DNA of 64,000 bases, taken from the NCBI GenBank assembly GCA_031292035.1, contig JARLHX010000416.1:11774-75773 (forward strand). Direction: 5' to 3'. The position numbers and the translations under genes were made by a program. The notes under the pieces were generated by a model. The model was not told where the DNA came from. It saw nothing but the letters and a program-made list of their open reading frames with translations, and ran no database searches. Positions 1-8,258 of the stretch are shown in pieces; within the stretch, counting starts at the first letter, position 1; the number at the start of each line of letters is the position of its first letter. The DNA comes from Negativicutes bacterium (GTDB taxonomy: Bacteria > Bacillota_C > Negativicutes > Sporomusales_B > JARLHX01).

Positions 1-1
1 C

Positions 2-688
2 TATGGTACCGGTCAGTCTACCTGGGATGGGATTATTCGTACAACCAACCTGACGGTTGCCAGTAAGACGGTGGTAGTGGCTGGATACGGCTGGTGCGGC
101 AAAGGGGTGGCCATGCGCGCCAAGGGCCTTGGCGCTAATGTCATCGTGACCGAGATCGATCCTATCAAGGCTGCCGAGGCGATTTTTGACGGATTCACGG
201 TAACCACCATGCTGGAAGCGGCAAAACGCGCCGACTTTATCGTCACAGTCACCGGCTGCCGCGACGTCGTCTGCCGAGAGCACCTGGCGGTAATGAAACC
301 GGGGTGCGTCATGTCCAACGCCGGTCATTTCGATGTCGAGATCAACAAAGAACATTTGGCCGAACTTTCGGTATCGCACCGCACAGTGCGGAAGAATATC
401 GAGGAGTTCGTTATGAAAGATGGACGCAAGGTATATCTCTTGGCAGAAGGCCGCCTTGTCAATCTGGCAGCAGGGGATGGCCATCCTACCGAGATTATGG
501 ACCTGTCCTTCGCTATGCAGGTACTTTCTGTGCTGCATATTTTGAATCATCACAAAGAAATGAAAAACGAAGTATATAATTTGCCGTATGAACTGGATCG
601 TCAGGTCGGTTCCCTTAAACTGCGGGCGATGGGGATTGTCATCGATCAGCTGACAGCCGAGCAGATCGCGTACATGAACCAGGCGTAA
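2..688 (+). CDS. ahcY: Adenosylhomocysteinase, C-terminal part (5' end outside window)
   Basis: Hydrolyses S-adenosylhomocysteine to adenosine and homocysteine using tightly bound NAD; cytoplasmic, part of the activated methyl cycle. The reading frame is open from base 2, and the first residues (YGTGQSTWDG) are the family signature just before the NAD-binding fold. The dinucleotide motif AGYGWCGKGVA follows, then the conserved C-terminal blocks SNAGHFDVEI and DGHPTEIMDLSFA. About 228 codons are present, so roughly the first 190 of about 420 residues lie upstream. The next gene starts 38 bases downstream, and together with the aldolase and the deaminase it forms a nucleoside-salvage set. Confidence 0.95.
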   Translation, partial: YGTGQSTWDGIIRTTNLTVASKTVVVAGYGWCGKGVAMRAKGLGANVIVTEIDPIKAAEAIFDGFTVTTMLEAAKRADFIVTVTGCRDVVCREHLAVMKPGCVMSNAGHFDVEINKEHLAELSVSHRTVRKNIEEFVMKDGRKVYLLAEGRLVNLAAGDGHPTEIMDLSFAMQVLSVLHILNHHKEMKNEVYNLPYELDRQVGSLKLRAMGIVIDQLTAEQIAYMNQA

Positions 689-726
689 CCTCCGGGTTGA
701 AAGGCTTGAGATCGAGGAGTGATGGC

Positions 727-1395
727 ATGGCACCAGATAATTTGATCGCTATCCAGGCTGAGATTGTGGCAACTGGTCAGACGTTGCTGGCCAATAGGCT
801 GGTGACGGGGACCTGGGGCAATGTCAGTACCCGTATTCCTGGCGGAGAACTGGTGGCGATTACTCCTTCGGGCCGCGATTATCGTAGCCTGACGGCAGAG
901 GAAATCGTTGTTGTCGATCTTCAGGGTCAGGTGGTGACTGGCGGCAAACCTTCGTCAGAGCTGCCGCTGCATTTGGCCATCTATAACCGGCGCCGCGATG
1001 TCCAGGCCATCGTGCATACCCACAGCGTCTTTGCCAGCGCGTGCGCCGTGGCCCGAAAAAGCATCCCCCCAGTGATAGAAGACTTGATTCAACTGGTGGG
1101 CGGAGCGGTTGACGTGGCCGAATATGCGCTGCCAGGGACAGCAGAACTGGCGGAAAATACCGTGGAAGCACTGGCCGATAAACAAGCTGTGCTTCTGGCC
1201 AATCACGGGGTAATTGGTTGCGGGGCTACACTGGGAGAGGCCATACTGGCCTGTGAGCTGGTGGAAAAGGCCGCCGAAATTTACTTGTACGCCAACATGC
1301 TGGGCGGGGCTGAGGTACTGGGTGACGAAGATGTAGCAGTCATGCGCCGCTTTTATCTGGAACATTATCGCCAGCGGCAAAGAGGAGGAACGTAA
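727..1395 (+). CDS. Class II aldolase/adducin family protein (fuculose-phosphate aldolase-like)
   Basis: A zinc-dependent class II aldolase of 222 residues, the size of L-fuculose-1-phosphate and related sugar-phosphate aldolases. The metal ligands are visible: HTH in IVHTHSVFA and a late His in LLANHGVIG; the catalytic Glu is in SSELPLHL. The ATG at 727 was chosen over an in-frame TTG at 697 because GAGGAG lies just upstream of it. It overlaps the following deaminase by one base (TAATG). Lying between ahcY and a methylthioadenosine/SAH deaminase, it may cleave the 5-deoxy- or 5-methylthio-pentose phosphate left by nucleoside salvage, as proposed for Ald2/DrdA enzymes. That role is inference; the family assignment is firm. 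Confidence 0.85.
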   Translation: MAPDNLIAIQAEIVATGQTLLANRLVTGTWGNVSTRIPGGELVAITPSGRDYRSLTAEEIVVVDLQGQVVTGGKPSSELPLHLAIYNRRRDVQAIVHTHSVFASACAVARKSIPPVIEDLIQLVGGAVDVAEYALPGTAELAENTVEALADKQAVLLANHGVIGCGATLGEAILACELVEKAAEIYLYANMLGGAEVLGDEDVAVMRRFYLEHYRQRQRGGT

Positions 1396-2681
1396 TGGCT
1401 AACATATTATTGCGAAACGGGGAAGTCGTCAGACCGGACGGCAAGGTGGAAAAGACCGACATCGCCGTCAGCGGCACCACCATCAGCCAAGTCGGTGCCG
1501 TGCCGCCCGAGTGGCCTGCTGATCGCATCATCGACTGTACAAATAAGCTTATCCTTCCGGGGCTGGTCAACACCCACACCCATGCGGCGATGACGCTGTT
1601 CCGCAGCTATGCTGATGACATGGCGTTGATGGACTGGCTGCAAACTAAAATATGGCCGGCGGAAGCCAATCTTACCGGTGACGACGTGCACTGGGGAACC
1701 ATGCTTGCTATCGCCGAAATGATAAAAACCGGGACAACCACCTTTGCCGACATGTATTTTTTCATGGACGATGTTGCCAGAGCAGTGGATGCGAGCGGCA
1801 TCCGGGCCGTTTTGGCCAGAGGGATGGCCGGTGTGACTCCTACCGCCGAGCAGGCGCTGGTTGAAAGCGAGGATTTTTACCGGCAGTGGCATGGTGGTGC
1901 TGAGGGCCGCATTACAGTAATGATGGGGCCGCATGCACCCTATACTTGTCCGCCGGCGTATCTGAAAAAAGTGATTGCTTTAGCCCAGCGACTGGGGGCG
2001 GAGATCCACATCCATCTGGCGGAGACCGTCGGTGAAGTGGAAACCTGTGTAAAAGAACACGGTAAGTCGCCTATTGCTCTGATGAATGAGCTGGGACTGT
2101 TTGAAAGTGGTGTTCTTGCTGCCCACTGCGTCCATGTGTCGGCGGCAGACATTGCCATTATGCAGGAGAAAAGGGTTCGGGTAGCCCACAACCCAGGCAG
2201 CAATATGAAATTGGCTAGCGGCATCGCGCCGGTGCCGGCGATGTTGGCTGCCGGCATTACTGTGGGACTTGGCACCGACGGTACGGCCAGCAACAATAAT
2301 CTCGATATGGTTGAGGAACTGCGGCTGGCGGCTCTGCTCCACAAGGTCAGCACCCTGGATCCTGTGGTCATTCCTGCGGCTCAGGCCGTCCAACTGGCTA
2401 CCAGTGCTGGAGCGGAGGTCGTAGGGCTGGGGCGGTTGACCGGCAGACTGGAACCAGGCTATAAGGCCGATATCTCTATTTTCGCCATGGACGCCACCCA
2501 TTGGTATCCACGGCATGACCGGCTTTCGCTGTTGACTTATGCCGCGAATGCCGCTGATGTTCATACCGTGCTGGTTGACGGCAAAATCCTGCTGGATAAC
2601 CGGAAACTGACCACCATTGACGAAGAACAACTCAAATACGAAGTAGACAAACGAGGCATGCGCCTGGTCGCGAAAAAGTAA
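1395..2681 (+). CDS. mtaD: 5-methylthioadenosine/S-adenosylhomocysteine deaminase
   Basis: Amidohydrolase of 428 residues that deaminates MTA, SAH and probably 5'-deoxyadenosine to the inosine forms. The metal site of the family is present: HTH at residues 61-63, a HIHLAE block near residue 205, HCVHVS, and the catalytic Asp in GTDGTASNNN. AHNPGSNMKLASG is the usual substrate-pocket block. The ATG overlaps the stop of the aldolase gene (TAATG), so the two are translationally coupled. Some relatives act on guanine or other nucleobases, but the neighbouring ahcY supports the SAH/MTA role. Confidence 0.88.
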   Translation: MANILLRNGEVVRPDGKVEKTDIAVSGTTISQVGAVPPEWPADRIIDCTNKLILPGLVNTHTHAAMTLFRSYADDMALMDWLQTKIWPAEANLTGDDVHWGTMLAIAEMIKTGTTTFADMYFFMDDVARAVDASGIRAVLARGMAGVTPTAEQALVESEDFYRQWHGGAEGRITVMMGPHAPYTCPPAYLKKVIALAQRLGAEIHIHLAETVGEVETCVKEHGKSPIALMNELGLFESGVLAAHCVHVSAADIAIMQEKRVRVAHNPGSNMKLASGIAPVPAMLAAGITVGLGTDGTASNNNLDMVEELRLAALLHKVSTLDPVVIPAAQAVQLATSAGAEVVGLGRLTGRLEPGYKADISIFAMDATHWYPRHDRLSLLTYAANAADVHTVLVDGKILLDNRKLTTIDEEQLKYEVDKRGMRLVAKK

Positions 2682-2718
2682 CCTGAATGGGCTGTCTTGT
2701 TTTAGGGAGGTAAGGAGG

Positions 2719-3585
2719 ATGGAGACCATTATTAAAGAAGACTGGAATATTTACACCATCGTGAAAAAAGAGGCATTGTCCCCCGGGGTTTGGCTGTACG
2801 TCATCAAAGCGCCGCTGGTGGCTAGAAAGTGCCAGCCCGGTCAGTTCGTCATTCTCAGGATTGACGAAGACGGCGAGCGCATTCCTTTGACCATTGCTGA
2901 TTTTGATCGTGCGGCCGGCACGGTTAGCTTGATCTTCCAGGAGGTAGGTCGTTCGACCCGCCAACTGGGGCAGCTTGCCGTTGGTGATGCTCTCCTCGAT
3001 CTGGCTGGTCCGCTGGGCAAGGCCACTCATATGGGGAATTTCGGCACTGTGGTCTGTATTGGCGGCGGTATCGGCGTCGCGCCGGTATATCCGATCGCCC
3101 GGGCCTATCAGCAGGCCGGCAACAAAGTCGTATCGATCATTGGCGCCCGCAACGCCGACCTCTTGATTTTGGAAAAAGAGATGACGGCGGTGAGCGACAA
3201 GCTATATATCACCACCGATGACGGTTCTAAAGGCCATAAAGGCTTGGTGGTTGATCCTCTTAAAGATATGATCGCCGCCGGTGAAAAAATCGCCCTGGTG
3301 ATGGCCATTGGTCCGGTAGTCATGATGCGGGGGGTAGCTGAAGTCACACGGCCGCACGGCATCCATACCATCGTCAGCCTGAATCCGATCATGGTTGATG
3401 GCACTGGCATGTGTGGCGGCTGCCGGGTCAGCGTCGGCAATAAAAATATGTTCGCCTGTGTTGACGGCCCGGAGTTCGATGCCCACCAGGTTGATTTTAA
3501 TGGACTCATGACCAGGCAACGGATGTATCATGAACACGAGAAAATGGAGCATAAGTGTGGAGGTGATTGCTCATGTCATCGCTAA
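2719..3585 (+). CDS. NfnA/SudB-type FAD/NAD-binding subunit (ferredoxin-NADP reductase small subunit)
   Basis: Small subunit (288 residues) of an NADH-dependent reduced-ferredoxin:NADP oxidoreductase or sulfide-dehydrogenase-type complex. It has an FAD-binding barrel near residues 10-95 (RIPLTIADFD), a nucleotide-binding fold with GGGIGVAPVYPIA, and a C-terminal [2Fe-2S] cysteine cluster (TGMCGGCRVSV, then FACVDGPEFD). The ATG is preceded by an excellent GGAGG. The last 13 bases overlap the next gene, the large subunit, a coupling typical of nfnAB. Odd: the C-terminus ends in a His/Cys-rich tail (HEHEKMEHKCGGDCSCHR). In acetogens this complex balances NADH, NADPH and ferredoxin by electron bifurcation; that role here is inferred. 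Confidence 0.85.
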   Translation: METIIKEDWNIYTIVKKEALSPGVWLYVIKAPLVARKCQPGQFVILRIDEDGERIPLTIADFDRAAGTVSLIFQEVGRSTRQLGQLAVGDALLDLAGPLGKATHMGNFGTVVCIGGGIGVAPVYPIARAYQQAGNKVVSIIGARNADLLILEKEMTAVSDKLYITTDDGSKGHKGLVVDPLKDMIAAGEKIALVMAIGPVVMMRGVAEVTRPHGIHTIVSLNPIMVDGTGMCGGCRVSVGNKNMFACVDGPEFDAHQVDFNGLMTRQRMYHEHEKMEHKCGGDCSCHR

Positions 3586-4970
3586 AACACAAAATGCCGG
3601 AGCAGCCAGCAGAAGAACGCCGCCGCAATTTTAGCGAAGTGGCTCTTGGCTATGGAGCGGAGACCGCCCAGGCGGAAGCTAAACGCTGTCTGCAGTGCAA
3701 AACCGCGCCCTGTAAGCAGGGTTGTCCGGTGGAAATCAATATTCCCGCCTTTATCAAGGAGATCCGCGACGGCGACTTTGATGCCGCCATTGACGAAATA
3801 AAGACCAAAAACAACCTCCCGGCGGTCTGCGGCCGGGTCTGCCCTCAAGAAGACCAGTGCGAGAAATACTGCGTGTTGGGTAAAAAAGGTCAACCGGTCG
3901 GCATAGGCCGCCTGGAGCGCTTTGCTGCCGACTACGCCATCAAGCAGGGGCGCGAGGATAAGGTCGAGCTGAGTAAGGAACAGTTGGGTAAAGTGGCGAT
4001 TGTCGGGGGTGGCCCAGCTGGACTGACCACTGCCGGCGACCTGGCACGCAGGGGCTATCAGGTTACGGTATTTGAAGCGTTGCACGCCCCGGGCGGCGTG
4101 CTGATGTATGGCATCCCCGAATTCCGCCTGCCCAAGGCCATTGTCCGCAAGGAGATTGAGGCTCTGAAAAAGCTGGGTGTGAAAATTGTGGTCAACGCCA
4201 TCATCGGTAAAACCTTTACCATAGATGAACTGCTGACTGAGGAAGGCTACGATGCTGTATTTGTCGGCACTGGCGCCGGTTTGCCGCATTTCATGAATAT
4301 CCCGGGCGAAAACCTGAATGGGGTTTACTCGGCCAATGAATTTTTGACCCGTACCAATCTGATGAAAGCCTATCAGTTTCCCCACACCGGCACGCCGGTT
4401 CGCGTCGGCAAGGCGGTGGCCGTGGTCGGGGCTGGCAATGTGGCCATGGATTCGGCCCGTACTGCCCTTCGGCTGGGCGCGGAAAAGGTATATATCGTCT
4501 ATCGCCGCTCAGAGGAAGAAATGCCGGCCCGGGCCGAAGAACTGGAACACGCCAAAGAAGAAGGTGTTGATTTCAGGCTGCTTACCGCGCCGGTGGGTAT
4601 TCTCGGCGACGACCGCGGTTGGGTAAAAGGCATCGAGTGTATCAAGATGCAGCTCGGCGAACCGGATGATTCGGGTCGCCGCAAGCCCATCCCGGTACCA
4701 GATTCCAACTACGTGCTTGATGTTGATACTGTGGTCATGGCCATCGGTCAAGGCCCCAACCCGCTGGTCCAGGATACCACCCCCGGGATGGATCTGGATA
4801 AACGCGGCAATATTAAGGCCGATGATGCAGGCGCTACCACCAAAGCCGGCGTTTTTGCCGGCGGCGATATCGTGACCGGCGCGGCCACCGTTATTTTGGC
4901 AATGGGTGCCGGGAAAAAGGCGGCTGACAGCATTCACGAATATGTTCAAAAGAAAAAAGCAGGCAAGTAA
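3573..4970 (+). CDS. gltA: NfnB/GltA-type NADPH-binding flavoprotein with 4Fe-4S clusters
   Basis: Large subunit (465 residues) partnering the preceding gene. The N-terminal region carries cysteine sets for two [4Fe-4S] clusters (CLQCKTAPCKQGCP, then CGRVCPQEDQCEKYC). An FAD-binding motif VAIVGGGPAGLTTAG lies near residue 140 and a second nucleotide site VAVVGAGNVAMDS near residue 285. The family is often annotated as NADPH-dependent glutamate synthase (gltA) even without the large glutamate synthase subunit; no such subunit is present here, so an NfnB role is favoured. ATG 3573 was chosen over TTG 3567 because the GGAGGTGA site is at the right distance. Confidence 0.87.
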   Translation: MSSLKHKMPEQPAEERRRNFSEVALGYGAETAQAEAKRCLQCKTAPCKQGCPVEINIPAFIKEIRDGDFDAAIDEIKTKNNLPAVCGRVCPQEDQCEKYCVLGKKGQPVGIGRLERFAADYAIKQGREDKVELSKEQLGKVAIVGGGPAGLTTAGDLARRGYQVTVFEALHAPGGVLMYGIPEFRLPKAIVRKEIEALKKLGVKIVVNAIIGKTFTIDELLTEEGYDAVFVGTGAGLPHFMNIPGENLNGVYSANEFLTRTNLMKAYQFPHTGTPVRVGKAVAVVGAGNVAMDSARTALRLGAEKVYIVYRRSEEEMPARAEELEHAKEEGVDFRLLTAPVGILGDDRGWVKGIECIKMQLGEPDDSGRRKPIPVPDSNYVLDVDTVVMAIGQGPNPLVQDTTPGMDLDKRGNIKADDAGATTKAGVFAGGDIVTGAATVILAMGAGKKAADSIHEYVQKKKAGK

Positions 4971-5022
4971 TTTGCGCTAGATGCTTTTTTGACCCGATAA
5001 ATTCAAGCACGGAGGTGACAGC

Positions 5023-6186
5023 ATGTTGGAACAAGCCGCACGAATGCAGGGAATGTCGTCCGCGATCTTTACCCAGGTGGACGATTTACGCAAAAAAGCG
5101 GTGGCCGCCGGCAAGGATGTGATCACCCTTAGCATCGGCAGCCCTGACATGGCACCAGCGCCCCATATCATTGAGGCTCTGAAGCGTGGTATTGAGGACC
5201 CGGGCAGCTATGGCTATGCGCTGTCCAAAGGAACCCCCCAGTTTTTGCAGGCGGTTGCCGATTGGTATCGACAAAAATTCGGTGTGGAGCTTGAGCCGGC
5301 AACGGAAGTCCATTCATTGCTCGGCTCGCAGGACGGTTTGGCTCATGTCGCCCTGTGTTTCATCAATCCTGGCGATGTGGTACTTGTTCCCGATCCCGGC
5401 TATCCGATTTTTAGCGCCGGGCCGCTTGCCGCTGATGCTGAACTTTACCGGATGCCCCTTCTTCCGGAAAATCAATATTTGCCTGACTTGGACGCCATTC
5501 CGGAAGATGTGCTGAAACGCACGAAAATCATGATCCTTAACTATCCCAACAACCCGCTGGCAGCGATTGCCCCGGTCGAGTTTTTCGAACGGGTGGTGGC
5601 GCTGGCGAAGCGACATAACTTCTTGGTCTGTCATGATTTTGCTTACAGCGAACTGGTTTTTGACGGGTATCGGCCACCGAGTTTCCTCAGTATTCCTGGC
5701 GCCAAAGAAGTGGCCATTGAGTTTCACTCCCTGTCGAAAACTTACAGTATGGCGGGGTGCCGGGTAGGTTTCGTGGTTGGCAACCCTGAAGCTCTTGCAG
5801 TGCTTGGGCGGATAAAATCCAACTTTGACTACGGGATCTTTTTCCCGGTTCAGATGGCTGCTGTTGCGGCCCTGAGCGGGCCGCAGGACTGTGTTGTTCA
5901 GACCGCAGCTGCTTATCAGCGGCGGCGCGACATTATCGCCGACGGCTTCAATGCCGCCGGGTGGAAAGTTCCCCGTCCGAAGGCTTCTATGTATATTTGG
6001 GCACCTGTGCCTACCAAGCAGTCGTCATTTGATTTTGCCGAATCTTTGATTGAGAACGCCGGCGTTGCCGTTATTCCTGGACTGGGCTTCGGCCCGCATG
6101 GCGAAGGCTATGTCAGGATTGCGCTGGTTCAGCCGGAAGAACGTCTGCACCAAGCGGTGGAGCGGATTAAAACTTGGTTAGGCTAA
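5023..6186 (+). CDS. PLP-dependent aminotransferase class I/II (LL-diaminopimelate aminotransferase-like)
   Basis: Fold-type I aminotransferase of 387 residues. The PLP lysine is Lys239 in HSLSKTYSMAG; the NYPNNP block and the HDFAYSEL segment (the Asp contacting the pyridine nitrogen) are also present, and RIALVQ near the C-terminus supplies the substrate carboxylate-binding Arg. The closest subgroup by eye is the DapL/aspartate-aminotransferase-like proteins. The substrate cannot be read from sequence; MTA/methionine salvage, alanine or diaminopimelate are all possible. GGAGGTGA precedes the ATG, and the gene is 52 bases after nfnB and 22 bases before the next start, so it is probably in the same operon. 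Confidence 0.85.
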   Translation: MLEQAARMQGMSSAIFTQVDDLRKKAVAAGKDVITLSIGSPDMAPAPHIIEALKRGIEDPGSYGYALSKGTPQFLQAVADWYRQKFGVELEPATEVHSLLGSQDGLAHVALCFINPGDVVLVPDPGYPIFSAGPLAADAELYRMPLLPENQYLPDLDAIPEDVLKRTKIMILNYPNNPLAAIAPVEFFERVVALAKRHNFLVCHDFAYSELVFDGYRPPSFLSIPGAKEVAIEFHSLSKTYSMAGCRVGFVVGNPEALAVLGRIKSNFDYGIFFPVQMAAVAALSGPQDCVVQTAAAYQRRRDIIADGFNAAGWKVPRPKASMYIWAPVPTKQSSFDFAESLIENAGVAVIPGLGFGPHGEGYVRIALVQPEERLHQAVERIKTWLG

Positions 6187-6208
6187 TATAACAGGGAGGG
6201 ATTTGGGT

Positions 6209-6556
6209 ATGCGCGCGTTAAATTTCTATTCTTCCAACTATCATAGCCAGCTAGTCTGTCGCCGCAAGACCTGTACCATCCGGCTGGGGGATAAGACCTC
6301 AAAATACACCGAAGGTGACATCGTCTGGATTACGGTAGGCAAACGTTTTTCCCAGAAGAAAAAGATTTATACCGCGGTCATCGACCGGGTGCTGCTCAAG
6401 CCCATCTGCCAGCTGACAACCGAAGACTTACAGGGAGAAAACCCGGATCTGGCCAATTCGGAAGACCTTTTGGTGTTTTTGCAATCCATCTACGACAAGC
6501 CACTGACGCCAATTGACACAGTTACAGTCGTTTATTTTTCGGAAATCATCGAGTAA
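6209..6556 (+). CDS. ASCH-domain-like small protein
   Basis: A 115-residue protein with an N-terminal segment that resembles ASCH/PUA-like RNA-binding domains: an F-x-x-x-Y opening followed by KTCTIRLGDK, and beta-rich segments such as GDIVWITVGKRF and KIYTAVIDRVLL. ASCH proteins are suspected to bind RNA or modified nucleosides; the function is not known. ATG 6209 was chosen over TTG 6203 because GGGAGGG lies 8 bases before it. It sits inside the metabolic operon between an aminotransferase and pduL. Confidence 0.7.
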   Translation: MRALNFYSSNYHSQLVCRRKTCTIRLGDKTSKYTEGDIVWITVGKRFSQKKKIYTAVIDRVLLKPICQLTTEDLQGENPDLANSEDLLVFLQSIYDKPLTPIDTVTVVYFSEIIE

Positions 6557-6593
6557 TACCTACAGTAATATAAATATAAGGAGCTGAACCGCT

Positions 6594-7169
6594 ATGGCAA
6601 AATCCGCAATTCCAGTGGGCATTTCCGCCCGCCATATCCATGTTTCCAAAGAAGATCTCGAAACTTTATTCGGCGAAGGTTATGAGCTGCATACCTACAA
6701 GACCCTTTCCCAGCCAGGGCAGTTTGCGGCTGAGGAAACTGTCGATCTCATGACCGAGAAAGGCAGCTTTAAAAAGGTTAGAATACTGGGACCGGTTCGC
6801 AAACAGACCCAGGTCGAAGTTGCTCTCACTGACTCAATGAAACTGGGGATTGTTCCCCCAGTACGCGACTCAGGCGATCTTAAGGCTTCCCCCGGCTTGA
6901 CGGTGGTTGGACCGAAAGGATCGGTGGTCCTCCAGGAAGGCGTTATTGCTGCCTGCCGCCATATTCATATGACGCCCGCCGATGCCGCTGAGTGCGGCCT
7001 GAAAGACAAAGACGTCGTTCAAGTCCGGGTAGGCAGTGAAGATCGTTGCCTGATCTTCGACAAAGTTCTCATTCGGGTTCATGACAATTTCAAGTTGGAG
7101 ATGCATTTGGATACCGACGAAGGCAATGCCGCAAAAGCCAAGACCGGTGATATCGCTGTTATCCTGTAA
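6594..7169 (+). CDS. pduL: Phosphate propanoyltransferase / phosphotransacetylase PduL
   Basis: Converts acyl-CoA plus phosphate to acyl phosphate plus CoA. At 191 residues it is the usual PduL size. Two His-rich zinc-binding motifs are visible, ARHIHVS near residue 12 and CRHIHMTP near residue 121, plus the GPVRKQTQVE and RVHDNFKLEMHLDTDE blocks. No microcompartment shell genes are nearby and no encapsulation extension is seen before the core domain, so it is more likely the cytosolic phosphotransacetylase used by acetogens in place of Pta. It is the last gene before a terminator. Confidence 0.92.
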   Translation: MAKSAIPVGISARHIHVSKEDLETLFGEGYELHTYKTLSQPGQFAAEETVDLMTEKGSFKKVRILGPVRKQTQVEVALTDSMKLGIVPPVRDSGDLKASPGLTVVGPKGSVVLQEGVIAACRHIHMTPADAAECGLKDKDVVQVRVGSEDRCLIFDKVLIRVHDNFKLEMHLDTDEGNAAKAKTGDIAVIL

Positions 7170-7180
7170 TTAGAATTTGG

Positions 7181-7203
7181 CAGGGAGGACGGTTCCCTCC
7201 CTG
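7181..7203 (+). other. Hairpin after pduL
   Basis: An 8-bp perfect stem (CAGGGAGG with CCTCCCTG, 7-base loop) directly after pduL, without a U-tract. It may protect the 3' end of the message or support the terminator that follows. Confidence 0.5.
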
Positions 7204-7237
7204 GTTTCATCTTTGAAATGTAATATCAGCTTGCGAT

Positions 7238-7269
7238 AAAAAACTCTGCCCACGAGGCAGGGTTTTTTA
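7238..7269 (+). terminator. Rho-independent terminator of the pduL operon
   Basis: Stem of CTCTGCC with GGCAGGG, flanked by A and T runs that extend the pairing, and ending in a run of six T. It closes the long operon that starts before the window. Confidence 0.85.
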
Positions 7270-7299
7270 TTTTGCTGTAACAGGGAAATCTATCTATTG

Positions 7300-7319
7300 G
7301 TGACAAATGTATTGTTCAC
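7300..7319 (+). promoter_or_regulatory. Imperfect palindrome, candidate IclR autoregulatory operator
   Basis: GTGACAAATGTATTGTTCAC has mirrored outer ends (GTGA/TCAC) and an inner AAT/ATT match. It overlaps the candidate -35 box of the regulator's own promoter, a usual position for IclR-family self-control. Inference only. Confidence 0.4.
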
Positions 7320-7339
7320 ACGGAAAATTATGGTATTTT
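7312..7339 (+). promoter_or_regulatory. Candidate sigma-A promoter for the leader ORF and iclR-type gene
   Basis: TTGTTC, 16-base spacer, TATTTT preceded by TGG (weak extended -10). It lies after the pduL terminator and 25 bases before the leader ORF. Confidence 0.4.
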
Positions 7340-7364
7340 GTATTCATAACAGGAGGACAGACAA

Positions 7365-7442
7365 ATGGCAGGATTTTTTTCATGGAAAAAAGAATATGTT
7401 ATAACATACAGAACAGTGTTCGGTCAGCGGAAACGAAGGTGA
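7365..7442 (+). CDS. 25-residue leader ORF coupled to the IclR regulator
   Basis: A short ORF (MAGFFSWKKEYV..., Arg/Lys-rich end QRKRR) with the strongest ribosome binding site of this region, AGGAGG, 8 bases before its ATG. Its TGA overlaps the ATG at 7442 of the regulator (TGATG), which has no good site of its own. This suggests translational coupling. It shows no homology that I recognise; the peptide itself may be dispensable. Confidence 0.55.
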   Translation: MAGFFSWKKEYVITYRTVFGQRKRR

Positions 7443-8224
7443 TGTTGTTGCCAAAGAAAATATCCCCCTATATCGTAGCTTCGGTTGACCGGGCCGTTGA
7501 AATGTTGATGCTGCTTGGCAAACATCAGCGGGACATGGGGGTCACCGAGCTGAGCAGATTGCTCGGGGTGCAAAAGAGCACGGTACATAGTCTCCTGCAG
7601 ACATTGTTACTCAGGGGTTTTGTCCGTCAAACCGATTCGGGGCGTTATGCCCTAGGTTTTGGTCTGATTCGCTTGGGTGAGGCCTGCGCGTCCCAGCTTG
7701 ACCTCAGGACAGTAGCCCGGCCGCTTATGAGCGAGTTGGCGGAAGAAACCCAGGAAATCGCTTTGCTCGCCGTATTGTCCGGCACTGAGTTGTTTATCCT
7801 CGACAAGGTCGAGCCCCAGCGTCCGTTTCTGATTATTCCCAAATTCGATTTCAGCATTACGCTGCATAGCACCGCCATCGGCAAGGTACTGCTGGCCAAT
7901 GCGCCGCAGGAAATCATCGAGATGGTACTAGAACGGGGCTTTGAACGGTTTACACCCTTCACCTTGACCGAGCGGGAGGAACTCTTAGCTGAGATGGAAA
8001 CCGTAAGGCGTGAAGATTATGCTATTGGCTGTGATGAAACGATTGAAGGATTGACTTGTATTGCAGTTCCGCTACGGGATGCCAGTGGCAAGGTGATTGC
8101 CGCTTTATCGGTTTCCAGTGCCAGTTCGGTTTTGGCTCCCGGCCGATATGAAAGGGTCATCGGTACGTTAAGAGACAAAGGGCGGTCGATTTCAGAACGC
8201 CTTGGGTTCTCCGACGATCGATAA
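7442..8224 (+). CDS. IclR-family transcriptional regulator
   Basis: A 260-residue regulator with an N-terminal winged helix-turn-helix (LSRLLGVQKSTVHSLLQTLL, residues about 35-55) and a C-terminal IclR effector domain (ELFILDKVEP, LHSTAIGKVLLA, CDETIEGLTCIAVPL). Such proteins bind small acids and control adjacent catabolic genes. The frame is open back to 7307, but the ATG at 7442 is preferred because it begins just before the conserved SVDRAVEML segment and is coupled to the upstream leader ORF. It stands immediately before, and in the same direction as, a VorB-type 2-oxoacid oxidoreductase operon, its likely target. Confidence 0.88.
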   Translation: MLLPKKISPYIVASVDRAVEMLMLLGKHQRDMGVTELSRLLGVQKSTVHSLLQTLLLRGFVRQTDSGRYALGFGLIRLGEACASQLDLRTVARPLMSELAEETQEIALLAVLSGTELFILDKVEPQRPFLIIPKFDFSITLHSTAIGKVLLANAPQEIIEMVLERGFERFTPFTLTEREELLAEMETVRREDYAIGCDETIEGLTCIAVPLRDASGKVIAALSVSSASSVLAPGRYERVIGTLRDKGRSISERLGFSDDR

Positions 8225-8258
8225 ATCGAGTCCTAATATCTTAGAAGGGGGAATCTAG

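Noticed and set aside
3582..4385. 267-codon minus-strand open frame
   Set aside because: Shadow of the NfnB/GltA-type gene, with no family motifs.
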